From Uruburuella testudinis (GTDB lineage: Bacteria; Pseudomonadota; Gammaproteobacteria; Burkholderiales; Neisseriaceae): a DNA stretch of 64,000 nt. Under the pieces are notes generated by a model. It ran no database searches, was not told the origin of the DNA, and worked only from the letters and a program-made list of their open reading frames with translations. Every line of letters begins with the position of its first letter. The first letter of the stretch is position 1. This document shows, in pieces, positions 36,022-45,245 of the stretch. The DNA lies in NCBI RefSeq assembly GCF_022870865.1, contig NZ_CP091508.1, positions 434,001 to 498,000 of the forward strand. Reading direction: 5' to 3'. A program made the position numbers and the translations under genes.

Positions 36022-37016
36022 GCCGTTTGCCCATCCGTTTTGCCGGCCTGTTGTTGATGATGGTGCTGACACTGCTGGCGTTGGCCTGCGGGCTGGTGTT
36101 CGGCAGTAAAACGCTGACTTTTCGTGATTTGCTGCATTATTGGTTTTCAGACGGCCTTGTGCAGAATTATGCCGATTTGGTGGTGGCGGGGCGGATTCCG
36201 CGCACCTTGGCGGCGGCTTGCTGCGGTGCGGCTTTGGGGCTGTCGGGAGCGCTGATGCAGGGGCTGACGCGCAATCCGTTGGGCGACCCGGGTTTGCTGG
36301 GGGTAAATGCCGGTGCCGCCGCTGCGATTGTGCTGTCGGCCTCGGTGCCGTGGCTGGCGGGTGTGTCGGAATTTTGGCTGGCGCTGGCGGGGGCGTTTGT
36401 GGTGGCCTTGCTGATTTGCAGCATCGGCTTGGGGCGCCGCACTTCTTATGCCCGGCTGGTGTTGGCCGGTGCGGCGGTGGCGGCGGCTTTGCAGGCTTAT
36501 GTATCGGCCGCCTCGCAGCTCAATCCGATATTGTTCGACCATTTTCGCTTTTGGGGCAGCGGCTCGTTTGGTGCGGCGACTTTGCCGCAAGTATACGGCA
36601 TGCTGCCGTTTTTTCTGCCGGCATCTTTGGCGGCGGTGGCCTTGGGCTATCATCTGAATCTGATTGCGCTGGGCAGCGATACGGCCAAAGCTTTGGGCGC
36701 AAACGTGCTGTTGATTCAGGCGGCGGTGCTGACGGCGGCTGCGGTGCTGGCCGGGGTGGCGGTTGCAGTGGCCGGGCCGATAACGTTTGTTGGTTTGGGG
36801 GCGGCGCATATCGTGCGGATGTGGACGGGCAACGATTACCGCTGGTTGCTGCCTTACAGCTTTTTTGCAGGTGCGGTGCTGCTGGTGCTGTCTGATGTTG
36901 TTGCGCGCACGGTGGTGGCGCCCGGCGAAGTGCCGACCGGCATCATTACGGCGTTAGCCGGCGCACCTCTGTTGTATCTGGCGGCCATGCGTTTGCCGAA
37001 GGGGAGGAAAGCATGA
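36018..37016 (+). CDS. FecCD-type iron-siderophore permease subunit 1
   Basis: A 332-aa polytopic permease starting with GTG that overlaps the preceding stop by 4 bases. FecCD marks: RIPRTLAAACCGAALGLSGALMQGLTRNPLGDPGLLGVNAGAA near residues 55-100, the coupling region LIALGSDTAKALG, and AVAGPITFVGLGAAHIVRMW near the end. It pairs with the next gene to form the channel. An in-frame DUS (FSDGL) lies at about 36145. Confidence 0.93.
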   Translation: MSRLPIRFAGLLLMMVLTLLALACGLVFGSKTLTFRDLLHYWFSDGLVQNYADLVVAGRIPRTLAAACCGAALGLSGALMQGLTRNPLGDPGLLGVNAGAAAAIVLSASVPWLAGVSEFWLALAGAFVVALLICSIGLGRRTSYARLVLAGAAVAAALQAYVSAASQLNPILFDHFRFWGSGSFGAATLPQVYGMLPFFLPASLAAVALGYHLNLIALGSDTAKALGANVLLIQAAVLTAAAVLAGVAVAVAGPITFVGLGAAHIVRMWTGNDYRWLLPYSFFAGAVLLVLSDVVARTVVAPGEVPTGIITALAGAPLLYLAAMRLPKGRKA

Positions 37017-38017
37017 TGCGCAAAAATCTGTTTTTGCCGCTCAAACGCCAGCACCTGTTTCAGACGGCCATGTTGCTGACGACGGTTGCTTTGGCGGTTA
37101 TGGCTGCTCTATGGGGCAAACAGCAATGGTTGGGCGCTGATTTGCCGGCGTTGCTGCGCCATGAAGCGGGAGCAGTGAAAGAATGGCTGTTTTGGCAGTT
37201 GTGGCTGCCGCGTGCGTTGGTGGCAGCCGGTGCGGGCGCGGCGTTGGGCGCGGCCGGTGCGGTGTTCCAATGCCTGACCCGCAACCCGCTCGGCAGCCCG
37301 GATATCATTGGTGTGAATGCCGGTGCGGCAATGGGGGCTGTGGCGGCGGCTTTGTTGTGGCCGGGCTATGTGCCGGTAACACTGGGGGCGCTGCTCGGCT
37401 CTTTGCTGGTGCTGCTGCTGATTCTGCTGGGCACGCGCGGCAGAATGGATTTCGGTATGGACATCATCATCAGCGGCCTGGCCGTCAATGCCGCTGCGCT
37501 GGCGTTGGTGCAGTTCGGCCTGACCAGCGTGCGGCAGGAAAGCGCCCAGCAGATGGCGGCCTGGCTGAGCGGAAGTTTGGCTGCCCGCTCATGGGCGCAG
37601 GTGGAAGCGGTGTGGCTGGGGCTGCCGCCGTTGCTGCTGGCGCTGGTGTTGTTGAACACCCGCTTGGGCTTGCTGGCTTTGGGGGATGCGGCGGCAGCGG
37701 CATTGGGCGTACCTTTGCGGCGCACAGCATGGTTGGCGCTGTTGTCGGCCACGGCCTTGGCGGCTTTGGCTGTGGTGGCCGCCGGGCCGGTGGCATTTTT
37801 AGCGCTGGCCGCACCGCATTTGGTTCGCCATCTGTTCGACACCGACCGCCCGATGATTGCGGCCGCAGCGCTGATGGGCGCGGTATTGCTGCTGTTGTCG
37901 GATGGCGTGGCGCGCCTGCTGCCCACCGCTTCACAGTTGCCGGTCGGAGTGGTAACGGCCGGTTTGGGCGGCGTGTATTTGTGTATTTTGATGATTTTCA
38001 GCCGTAAAACGGCGTAA
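37013..38017 (+). CDS. FecCD-type iron-siderophore permease subunit 2
   Basis: A 334-aa permease with the same architecture as its neighbour: LPRALVAAGAGAALGAAGAVFQCLTRNPLGSPDIIGVNAGAA and LLALGDAAAAALGVPL, then AAGPVAFLALAAPHLVRHL. It overlaps the previous gene by 4 bases (ATGA). Two non-identical permeases, as in FecC/FecD, suggest a heterodimer. An in-frame DUS encodes FQTAM near the N-terminus. Confidence 0.93.
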   Translation: MMRKNLFLPLKRQHLFQTAMLLTTVALAVMAALWGKQQWLGADLPALLRHEAGAVKEWLFWQLWLPRALVAAGAGAALGAAGAVFQCLTRNPLGSPDIIGVNAGAAMGAVAAALLWPGYVPVTLGALLGSLLVLLLILLGTRGRMDFGMDIIISGLAVNAAALALVQFGLTSVRQESAQQMAAWLSGSLAARSWAQVEAVWLGLPPLLLALVLLNTRLGLLALGDAAAAALGVPLRRTAWLALLSATALAALAVVAAGPVAFLALAAPHLVRHLFDTDRPMIAAAALMGAVLLLLSDGVARLLPTASQLPVGVVTAGLGGVYLCILMIFSRKTA

Positions 38018-38026
38018 GGGCAGAAA

Positions 38027-38803
38027 ATGTTGCGTGCGGAAAACATAACCTTGGCGTATGAAAAGCATACGGTGATTCGGAATGTGTCGTTGCAGGTCGC
38101 TGAGGGTAAAATAACGGTGTTTATCGGCACCAACGGCTGCGGCAAATCAACGCTGCTCAAAGCGCTGGCACGCCAGCTCAAGCCGGCGCAGGGCAGGGTA
38201 ACGCTCAACGGCGAAAATGTTTTGCATTATCCGGGCAAAAAGTTTGCCAAACAGCTGGCCATGCTGGCGCAAAGCCCGAACGTGCCCGAGGGCATCAGCG
38301 CCCACCAGTTGGTGCGCTACGGGCGCTATCCGCATCAGCGGCTGACAGCGGGCTGGCAGCCTGAAGACGATGCGGCGGTGGCTGATGCGCTGGCGCTCAC
38401 GCAAACCGGCATGCTGGCCGAACGGGCGGTAAACACGCTTTCAGGCGGCCAGCGCCAGCGTGTGTGGATCGCCATGGCTTTGGCGCAAGACACGCCTTAT
38501 CTGCTGCTGGATGAGCCGACCACTTATTTGGATTTGGCCTATCAGATTGACGTTTTGGAGCTGCTGCAAAAGCTGAATCGTGAAACCGGTAAAACCATTG
38601 TGATGGTGCTGCACGATTTGAATCTGGCCTGCCGCTATGCCGATGAAATCATTGCTCTGTGTAATGGCGGTGTTTATCTGCAAGGCCCGCCCGAGAAGGT
38701 GATGACTGAGGCTACGGTTAAAGCCGTGTTCGGGCTGAACAATAAAATGATTGCCGATCCGATATACGGCACACCGATGTGTGTGCCTTATGGCAGTCGG
38801 TAG
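38027..38803 (+). CDS. FecE-type ABC ATPase
   Basis: A 258-aa ATPase. Walker A is GTNGCGKSTLLKAL, Q-loop LAMLAQSPNVPEGIS, signature LSGGQRQRVWIAMALAQDTPYLLLDEPTTYLDL (with Walker B), and the H-loop Asp-Leu-Asn follows VMVLHDLNLACRYADEI. It powers the two permeases. It is the last gene of the four-gene importer and is followed by an inverted DUS terminator. Confidence 0.95.
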   Translation: MLRAENITLAYEKHTVIRNVSLQVAEGKITVFIGTNGCGKSTLLKALARQLKPAQGRVTLNGENVLHYPGKKFAKQLAMLAQSPNVPEGISAHQLVRYGRYPHQRLTAGWQPEDDAAVADALALTQTGMLAERAVNTLSGGQRQRVWIAMALAQDTPYLLLDEPTTYLDLAYQIDVLELLQKLNRETGKTIVMVLHDLNLACRYADEIIALCNGGVYLQGPPEKVMTEATVKAVFGLNNKMIADPIYGTPMCVPYGSR

Positions 38804-38820
38804 GCAGGCGATATCAGCAG

Positions 38821-38858
38821 CCAAGGCCGTCTGAAACACAGTTTTCAGACGGCCTTGG
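38821..38858. terminator. Inverted DUS terminator after the importer operon
   Basis: CCAAGGCCGTCTGAAA and TTTCAGACGGCCTTGG form a 16-bp stem. It serves the importer and the convergent PfpI gene. Confidence 0.8.
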
Positions 38859-38872
38859 CTTTGCTCTGCGTA

Positions 38873-39451
38873 TCAAATGTGCACTTTCGCCCCTAATGCG
38901 GCGATAAACTGCGCCAGCCAGGCCGGATGTGCCGGCCAGGCGGGGGCGGTGATTAAGTGGCCGTCGGTAACGGCTTCGGTGACGTCGATATCGGCATATT
39001 CGCCGCCGGCAGCGCGTACATCAGGTGCGCAGGCGGGGTAGGCGGAGCAGGTTTTGCCGCGCAGCACACCGGCGGCGGCCAGCAGCTGTGCGCCGTGGCA
39101 AACGGCGGCGATGGGTTTTTCGTCGGAATCAAAATCGCGCACGATGGCGATGACGCGCTCGTTCAGGCGCAGGTATTCGGGCGCGCGGCCGCCGGGAATC
39201 ACCAGGCCGATATAATCATCGGGATTCACTTTGTCGAAATCGTAATTGAGGGTGAAATTGTGGCCGCGTTTTTCGCTGTAGGTCTGTTCGCCTTCAAAAT
39301 CGTGGATGGCGGTGGCGATGTAGTCGCCCGCTTGTTTATCGGGGCAGACGGCGTGCACGGTGTAGCCCAAACCGTTCAGAAATTGAAACGGCACCATGGT
39401 TTCATAGTCTTCGGCATAATCGCCGACCAGCATCAGAATCTGTTTGCTCAT
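38873..39451 (-). CDS. DJ-1/PfpI family protein
   Basis: A 192-aa flavodoxin-like protein. [38 protein letters not shown] opens the fold, [17 protein letters not shown] follows, and [25 protein letters not shown] holds the nucleophile-elbow Cys and His. Family members are deglycases, glyoxalases or proteases; which applies here cannot be told. It stands between the importer and the NlpE-like gene, read in the opposite direction to the importer. Confidence 0.92.
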   Translation of the reverse strand: MSKQILMLVGDYAEDYETMVPFQFLNGLGYTVHAVCPDKQAGDYIATAIHDFEGEQTYSEKRGHNFTLNYDFDKVNPDDYIGLVIPGGRAPEYLRLNERVIAIVRDFDSDEKPIAAVCHGAQLLAAAGVLRGKTCSAYPACAPDVRAAGGEYADIDVTEAVTDGHLITAPAWPAHPAWLAQFIAALGAKVHI

Positions 39452-39478
39452 ACTGTGGCTCCTTTGAGTGGAACGGGG

Positions 39479-39898
39479 TTAATGTATTTTTTGCAAAATA
39501 TAAGCATCGGCCAATTCACCGGTTATGCGGCTGCCGTCGCGGCTTAAGGCAATGATATGGTTTTCGGCAACAAAATAGCGGCGCCCGTCGCCAAACAGGG
39601 TAATGCTGTCGCCTTGTGCGTTCCAGCTAAACGTGCCGTTGCTGTCGAACACGCTTTGCGGGTTGTCGAGATATGCTTCATGCAGGCGGTAGCGGCCGTT
39701 ATCTTGCAGTGTGAGGGTGGTGCGGATGCCGCTGCATGAAGCGCACGGCAGCGTGCCTTGGTAGGTGCCCGCCCAATCGAGCGCGGTGCGGGCGTTGTGG
39801 TGCTCGGGCGCGGTGTGCGTGGCGATTTCGGCCGGTGCGGGTGTGGCGCAGGCGGCCAGTGCCAGTGAGGCGGCGAGTGCGGCGGTGAGGTTTTTCAT
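39479..39898 (-). CDS. NlpE N-terminal-domain lipoprotein
   Basis: A 139-aa lipoprotein with lipobox LAAC (Cys17). WAGTYQGTLPCASCSGIRTTLTLQDNGRYRLHEAYL is the NlpE/CutF N-terminal domain, including the CxxC pair. The middle part (GTFSWNAQGDSITLFGDGRRYFVAEN) completes the small barrel. E. coli NlpE signals surface adhesion and copper/redox stress to Cpx; this short form lacks the C-terminal domain, as in many other genera. Role here unknown. Confidence 0.88.
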   Translation of the reverse strand: MKNLTAALAASLALAACATPAPAEIATHTAPEHHNARTALDWAGTYQGTLPCASCSGIRTTLTLQDNGRYRLHEAYLDNPQSVFDSNGTFSWNAQGDSITLFGDGRRYFVAENHIIALSRDGSRITGELADAYILQKIH

Positions 39899-39914
39899 GC
39901 GAAGCCTTTCATAT

Positions 39915-39957
39915 AGGCCGTCTGAAAGAATGGTTTGATTAATCTTTCAGACGGCCT
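39915..39957. terminator. Inverted DUS pair between aldA and the NlpE-like gene
   Basis: AGGCCGTCTGAAAG and CTTTCAGACGGCCT form a 14-bp stem with a 15-base loop, 8 bp after the aldA stop. Confidence 0.7.
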
Positions 39958-39964
39958 CGGTTGA

Positions 39965-41407
39965 TTAAATATCGGTTTCCAGATACACCACTTGGGTTTG
40001 CAGATATTCTTCCAAACCGTGTTTGCCGTCGGCGCCGCCGATGCCGGATTTTTTCCAACCGGCGTGAAAGCCCTGCATGGCCTCGAAGTTTTCGCGGTTG
40101 ATGTAGGTTTCGCCGAATTGCAGGCGGCGGGTAACATAAAACGCTTCGTTCAGATTGGTGGTGTATACCGAGCTGGTGAGGCCGAATGCGCAATCGTTGG
40201 CCAGCGCAATGACCTGATCGAGCGTGTCGAATACGCCGATGGGCAACACCGGGCCGAAGGTTTCTTCTTTCATGATGTCCATGCTGTTGTCGACATTGGT
40301 GAGTACGGTCGGTTCGAAGAAATAGCCCTTGCCCTCGGCACGCTTGCCGCCGCAAACCAGCGTTGCCCCTTGTGATACCGCGCGTTGCACTTTTTCGGCC
40401 ACCGCGTTGAGGGCGCGCTCTTCAATCAGCGGCCCCATTTCCAGCGCCCCTTCGGCAGCTTCGGCAGGGTTGCCGTAGCGCACGGCCTGCATGGCGGCGG
40501 TCATTTTGTCGGTAAAGGCCGTCTGAATGCTGCTGTGTACATACACGCGCTCGGCGCAGTTGCAAATCTGACCGCTGTTGCCCACACGTGAGGCGAGGAT
40601 GGATTTCACCGCCAAATCAATATCGGCATCTTTCAACACAATTGCCGGCGCTTTGCCGCCCAGCTCCAGCGAGACTTTGGTGATGTTTTGCGCCACCGCT
40701 TCCATCACTTGGCGGCCGGCTTCCACCGAGCCGGTGAGGCTGACCATATCCACCTGCGGATGTTCGGCCAGCGCATTGCCGATTTCTGCACCGGCGCCGT
40801 TAACCACATTAAACACACCCGCCGGCAAGCCGGATTCGTGTGCGATTTCGGCGAAGATATGGCAGTTGATCGGCGTGATGCTGCTGGGTTTCACCACAAT
40901 GGTATTGCCCGTAACCAGTGCCGGCCCCATTTTTCGGGCAATCAGAAAGAAAGGGAAGTTCCACGGCAAAATGCCTGCAATCACGCCGAGCGGGCGTTTG
41001 AACAGCAAAATGTTTTCGCGCGGGCGGTCGCTCTGAATAATTTCCCCTTCATAACGGCGCGCCCATTCGGCCTGATAATCCAGATAATCGGCGGTAAACA
41101 TCACTTCTATGCGCGCCAAATCTTTGGTTTTGCCGCCCTCGGCCACGATGGTGTCGGTGAGCTCGTCGGCCCGGGCGCGGATGCCGGCGGCGATTTTGCG
41201 CAAATACGCGCCGCGCTCGACCGCAGGCAGGCGCTCCCAAGCCGGTTGAGCCGCCTTCGCCGCCGCTACCGCCCGATCGGCATCGGCACAGCTGCCTTTC
41301 GGCTCTTGCGCAATCACTGCTTCGGTGGCCGGGTTCAGCACTTCGCGCCATTCGCCGCTAAAGGCGGTTTCAAATACACCGTTGATATACATGGCTAAAG
41401 TTTTCAT
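39965..41407 (-). CDS. aldA: Aldehyde dehydrogenase, AldA (lactaldehyde/glycolaldehyde) type
   Basis: A 480-aa NAD-dependent enzyme, the size of E. coli AldA (479). ILPWNFPFFLIARKMGPALVTGNTIVVKPSSITP binds NAD; VSLELGGKAPAIVLKDADIDLAV has the catalytic Glu; VGNSGQICNCAERVYV has the catalytic Cys in the C-N-C-A-E-R-V-Y-V form that separates AldA from other families; KEETFGPVLPI follows. It oxidises L-lactaldehyde and glycolaldehyde. No fucose or rhamnose genes are nearby, so the physiological substrate is uncertain. An in-frame DUS encodes IQTAF. Confidence 0.93.
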   Translation of the reverse strand: MKTLAMYINGVFETAFSGEWREVLNPATEAVIAQEPKGSCADADRAVAAAKAAQPAWERLPAVERGAYLRKIAAGIRARADELTDTIVAEGGKTKDLARIEVMFTADYLDYQAEWARRYEGEIIQSDRPRENILLFKRPLGVIAGILPWNFPFFLIARKMGPALVTGNTIVVKPSSITPINCHIFAEIAHESGLPAGVFNVVNGAGAEIGNALAEHPQVDMVSLTGSVEAGRQVMEAVAQNITKVSLELGGKAPAIVLKDADIDLAVKSILASRVGNSGQICNCAERVYVHSSIQTAFTDKMTAAMQAVRYGNPAEAAEGALEMGPLIEERALNAVAEKVQRAVSQGATLVCGGKRAEGKGYFFEPTVLTNVDNSMDIMKEETFGPVLPIGVFDTLDQVIALANDCAFGLTSSVYTTNLNEAFYVTRRLQFGETYINRENFEAMQGFHAGWKKSGIGGADGKHGLEEYLQTQVVYLETDI

Positions 41408-41514
41408 GGTTTCGCTCGCTTTTTATGTGCAGATTTTTTTGTAGGAAGATGTAGTTTGAGTGTAACCGCTTCAACAGCGTCTCACAAGTGTTTGACACAA
41501 AGATGAAACAGCAT

Positions 41515-41693
41515 GGTCAGGACACCCTAGGGTATCCCTGACCATTCGATTTACGGGTGTATTTTGCCCCTGAAAACGCATCTGCTGCGTTAAAAAGCCT
41601 CGCAAGATGCCCAATCTTGCTGCGTTTTTTGCCTGGCATCTGCATTTTCAGGAACAAAAATCCCTCCATAAACGACACATCAGGACACCCTAG
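41515..41693. repeat. Family A element with an extra fused end, upstream of lpxB
   Basis: A full copy spans 41527-41693 (CTAGGGTATCCCTGAC ... CATCAGGACACCCTAG). At its left, GGTCAGGACACCCTAG (41515-41530) is a lone right end of another copy sharing the CTAG. The right CTAG runs straight into a DUS (CTAGGCCGTCTGAAA). The rest of 41408-41829 is leader of aldA and lpxB without genes. Confidence 0.8.
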
Positions 41694-41829
41694 GCCGTCT
41701 GAAAATGCGCTGGGATAAGTGATGGAATCCAAACCTGTCGTTTGTCGTCCGCATCATGCAAAGGCAGCAGGCGCCGCTGAATTTCGGTACAATAGCCGCC
41801 TGAATCAAAAACGATAATGACCGCCTGCC

Positions 41830-43017
41830 ATGACCGCACCACATGTTTCCACCCGCCGCCCACCCACCATCGCCCTGTGCGCCGGTGAAGCCTCGGGCGA
41901 CCTGCTCGGCGCCCATCTGATGGCCGCGATTAAAGCGCGCCGCCCCGATGTGCGCTTTGTCGGCATCGGCGGGCCGCGTATGTCGGCGCAAGGCATGGAA
42001 AACCTTTATGAGCAGGAAAAACTGGCGGTGCGCGGTTTTGCCGAAGTGGTGAAACGGCTGCCGGAAATTTTGAAAATCCGCACCGGGTTGGTGCGCGATT
42101 TGAAACGCATCCGCCCTGATGTGTTTGTCGGCATCGATGCACCCGATTTCAATCTCGGTGTGGCGGAAAAATTGAAAAAGGCCGGCATCGCCACCGTGCA
42201 TTACGTCAGCCCTTCTGTGTGGGCGTGGCGGCGCGAGCGGGTAAAAACCATTGTGCATCAGGTTAATAAGGTGTTGTGTCTGTTTCCGATGGAGGCGGAA
42301 CTTTACCAGCAAGCAGGCGGGCAGGCCGCGTTTGTCGGCCACCCGATGGCGCAGGTCTTGCCGCTGGATGCCGACCAAAAAGCCGCCCGCCTGAAGATGA
42401 AAATCGACTTATGGGAAACCGTGTTTGCGCTGATGCCCGGCAGCCGTGTCAGCGAAATCGATTATATGGCGCCGCTGTTTTTCCGCACCGCCAAACTGTT
42501 GCTCAAGCGCTATCCGAGCGCCCGCTTTCTGCTGCCGGTGGCCACAGCCGCCACCCGCAAACGGCTGCTGGAAATACTGGCTGACGACGAATTTACCGGC
42601 CTGCCGGTGCAGCTGATGAGTGCACACGCCGATCTGGCCTGCACCGCCGCCGATGTGGTGCTGGTCACCAGCGGCACGGCCACGCTGGAAGTGGCGCTGT
42701 GCAAGCGGCCGATGGTTATCAGCTATAAAATTTCGCCGCTCACCTATGCTTATGTAAAGCGCAAAATCAAAGTGCCGCACGTGGGGCTGCCGAATATTCT
42801 GCTGAACAAAGGCGCCGTGCCCGAATTGCTGCAAAGGCGCGCCAAGCCGAAAAAACTGGCCGCCGCAGTGGCCGAATGGTATGAATCGCCGCAAGATGTG
42901 GCTGCGCTGCAACAAGATTTTCACGATTTGCACCTGCTGCTGAAAAAAGACACCGCCGCATTGGCGGCGCAAGCAGTATTGGCCGAGGCGGGCGTGGCGG
43001 AAACAGAGGCCGTCTGA
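41830..43017 (+). CDS. lpxB: Lipid-A-disaccharide synthase
   Basis: A 395-aa GT19 glycosyltransferase joining UDP-2,3-diacylglucosamine and lipid X. ALCAGEASGDLLGAHLMAAIK opens the protein; VGIDAPDFNLGVAEKLKKAGIATVHYVSPSVWAWRRERV, FVGHPMAQVLPL, LMPGSRVSEID, and VVLVTSGTATLEVALCKRPMVISYK are all LpxB marks. The final codons (EAV stop) are a DUS that provides the TGA. A further inverted DUS pair and then rnhB follow. Confidence 0.97.
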   Translation: MTAPHVSTRRPPTIALCAGEASGDLLGAHLMAAIKARRPDVRFVGIGGPRMSAQGMENLYEQEKLAVRGFAEVVKRLPEILKIRTGLVRDLKRIRPDVFVGIDAPDFNLGVAEKLKKAGIATVHYVSPSVWAWRRERVKTIVHQVNKVLCLFPMEAELYQQAGGQAAFVGHPMAQVLPLDADQKAARLKMKIDLWETVFALMPGSRVSEIDYMAPLFFRTAKLLLKRYPSARFLLPVATAATRKRLLEILADDEFTGLPVQLMSAHADLACTAADVVLVTSGTATLEVALCKRPMVISYKISPLTYAYVKRKIKVPHVGLPNILLNKGAVPELLQRRAKPKKLAAAVAEWYESPQDVAALQQDFHDLHLLLKKDTAALAAQAVLAEAGVAETEAV

Positions 43018-43039
43018 ATGAATATCAAATAATCAGATG

Positions 43040-43077
43040 AGGCCGTCTGAACGAAAAATAAATCTTTCAGACGGCCT
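43040..43077. terminator. Inverted DUS pair between lpxB and rnhB
   Basis: AGGCCGTCTGAA and TTCAGACGGCCT lie about 14 bases apart. With the DUS at the lpxB stop, three uptake sequences fall within 75 bp. Confidence 0.6.
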
Positions 43078-43106
43078 GAATAGTATTTAAAACAAGGAAA
43101 TACATC

Positions 43107-43697
43107 ATGAATGTGTGGCTGCATGCCGGTGTTGACGAAGCAGGGCGGGGGCCTTTGGCAGGCAGCGTGTTTGCCGCCGCCGTGATTCTGCCGCCCGAGC
43201 CCGACCTGCCCGGCCTCACCGATTCGAAAAAGCTGAGCGAAAAAAAACGTGATGCGCTGGCGCTACAGATTAAAGCCCAAGCGCTGGCTTGGTGCGTGGC
43301 CTCGGCGGATGTGGCCGAGATTGCCGAACTCAATATCCTGAACGCCACCATGCTGGCCATGCACCGCGCCGTGCAGGGTTTGACGGTAGCACCGCAAAAA
43401 GTGTGGATAGACGGCAACCGCGTGCCGAAAAATTTAGGTATGGAAGCAGAAGCAGTCGTGAAAGGCGACAGTAAAATCATCCAGATTTCCGCCGCCTCCG
43501 TGTTGGCCAAAACCGCGCGCGACGCGGAAATGTATGCATTGGCCAAACGCTACCCACAATACGGATTCGACAAGCACAAAGGCTACGGCACCGCCGCACA
43601 CCTGGCCGCATTGGCCGAATTCGGCGCACTGCCCGAACACCGCCGGGATTTCGCCCCGGTCAGAGCGCTGCTGGCACAGGGGCGCTTGTTCGGATGA
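43107..43697 (+). CDS. rnhB: Ribonuclease HII
   Basis: A 196-aa enzyme that nicks DNA at embedded ribonucleotides. [21 protein letters not shown] has the D-E-A-G-R-G motif; [49 protein letters not shown] and [18 protein letters not shown] follow with the remaining acidic residues. lpxB-rnhB is a common pair. The CRISPR array starts 90-130 bp downstream. Confidence 0.97.
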   Translation: MNVWLHAGVDEAGRGPLAGSVFAAAVILPPEPDLPGLTDSKKLSEKKRDALALQIKAQALAWCVASADVAEIAELNILNATMLAMHRAVQGLTVAPQKVWIDGNRVPKNLGMEAEAVVKGDSKIIQISAASVLAKTARDAEMYALAKRYPQYGFDKHKGYGTAAHLAALAEFGALPEHRRDFAPVRALLAQGRLFG

Positions 43698-43783
43698 TGT
43701 GGATAAAATAATATTTTGCACATGCCTGACGGTGCAAAATCTGATGCTGGTAAATCGGGGATAGCGTTTGGTTTGATTTTGGC

Positions 43784-45181
43784 GTGCTACAATTCGACCC
43801 AAGTAGTCTCAACCGTGCTGGTTACTGTAGCTCCTTTTCTCATTTCGCAGTGCTACAATCATCGACGCCTTGCGCCAATGTGCTTCGAGGTTGTAGCTCC
43901 CTTTCTCATTTCGCAGTGCTACAACCATTTCAAAAAACGCGTTTTTGCTATCAATGTTGTAGCTCCCTTTCTCATTTCGCAGTGCTACAATCGACGCCGC
44001 TTGTTCTTAATGCTTGCCCGGGTTGTAGCTCCCTTTCTCATTTCGCAGTGCTACAATCCGGTCAAATTGAGCCTTTGATGTATATACGTTGTAGCTCCCT
44101 TTCTCATTTCGCAGTGCTACAATTTGAGCCGCGGGATAAAGCCGCGGTTCAGGGTTGTAGCTCCCTTTCTCATTTCGCAGTGCTACAATTTGAGCCGCGG
44201 GATAAAGCCGCGGTTCAGGGTTGTAGCTCCCTTTCTCATTTCGCAGTGCTACAATCGAATTCGCGTTCAGCGGCGGTAGTGGCAGGTTGTAGCTCCCTTT
44301 CTCATTTCGCAGTGCTACAATCAGTAAATCTTTGGGGGCTGTTTTTTCATTGTTGTAGCTCCCTTTCTCATTTCGCAGTGCTACAATTGGTTGTGCCTGC
44401 CAAGCCGCCCAACAGGCGTTGTAGCTCCCTTTCTCATTTCGCAGTGCTACAATTTCCATGTCCTCCCATGATGGGCTAGTACCGGTTGTAGCTCCCTTTC
44501 TCATTTCGCAGTGCTACAATAGCAGCGCGTTGGCATGTGCCATCGCCGCAGTTGTAGCTCCCTTTCTCATTTCGCAGTGCTACAATTGAGTGCAATCAGC
44601 TTGTCATCGCGGTTGTGTTGTAGCTCCCTTTCTCATTTCGCAGTGCTACAATCACAATTTGGAGCGAGTGCAGGCAGAGCGGGTTGTAGCTCCCTTTCTC
44701 ATTTCGCAGTGCTACAATTCGATGCGGTGAATTACTGCATCAAGCAGCGTTGTAGCTCCCTTTCTCATTTCGCAGTGCTACAATCTTCAAGTGAGAAGTA
44801 TGAGCCGCCGATGGGTTGTAGCTCCCTTTCTCATTTCGCAGTGCTACAATCACCACCGAAACCCGAAGCAGGCGAATTTGGTTGTAGCTCCCTTTCTCAT
44901 TTCGCAGTGCTACAATAAAGCCGCCAATGCCCCAGAAGCGTTGTGCGTTGTAGCTCCCTTTCTCATTTCGCAGTGCTACAATTGCATCACGCCGTCGTTG
45001 CGCGGATTGCCGCGTTGTAGCTCCCTTTCTCATTTCGCAGTGCTACAATCGGCTGCTGGTTCAGGATTTTTATTGCCAGGTTGTAGCTCCCTTTCTCATT
45101 TCGCAGTGCTACAATGAGCTAAATCAACGGGAATTGCCAGTTTGTGTTGTAGCTCCCTTTCTCATTTCGCAGTGCTACAAT
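43784..45181 (+). CRISPR. Type II-C CRISPR array, 21 repeats plus a decayed end
   Basis: Twenty near-identical 36-bp repeats (GTTGTAGCTCCC ... GCAGTGCTACAAT) start at 43890 and end at 45181. A degenerate repeat with three changes sits at 43824-43859. A 10-base remnant (GTGCTACAAT, 43784-43793) lies exactly one 30-bp spacer further left. Spacers are 30 bp, except two of 31 (44454-44484 and 44983-45013). The spacers at 44124-44153 and 44190-44219 are identical. The repeat matches the N. meningitidis II-C repeat, whose 3' end (TGCTACAAT) is an extended -10 box that starts each crRNA; transcription should run rightwards. Confidence 0.98.
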
Positions 45182-45186
45182 TAGAC

Positions 45187-45230
45187 AAACGGGAAACCCT
45201 TATCTGATAAGGGTTTCCCGTTTATTTTTT
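45187..45230. terminator. Strong terminator between array and cas2
   Basis: AAACGGGAAACCCTTAT-CTG-ATAAGGGTTTCCCGTTT is a perfect 17-bp stem followed by ATTTTTTACTT. It begins 6 bp after the last repeat and stands between convergent crRNA and cas transcripts. It occupies the place where a leader would be sought at this end of the array. Confidence 0.85.
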
Positions 45231-45245
45231 ACTTGAAAAAACACT

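Noticed and set aside
41517..41732. A short frame (containing FLKMQMPGKKRSKIGHLARLFNAADAFSG) also seen in other family A copies
   Set aside because: The similarity follows from DNA repeat identity; copies with shifts or stops exist and there is no ribosome site.
43716..45117. Open frames across the CRISPR array with repeating VALRNEKGSYN or CSSLSHFAVLQ peptides
   Set aside because: The 66-bp period is a multiple of three, so the repeats stay open in frame; they are not proteins.
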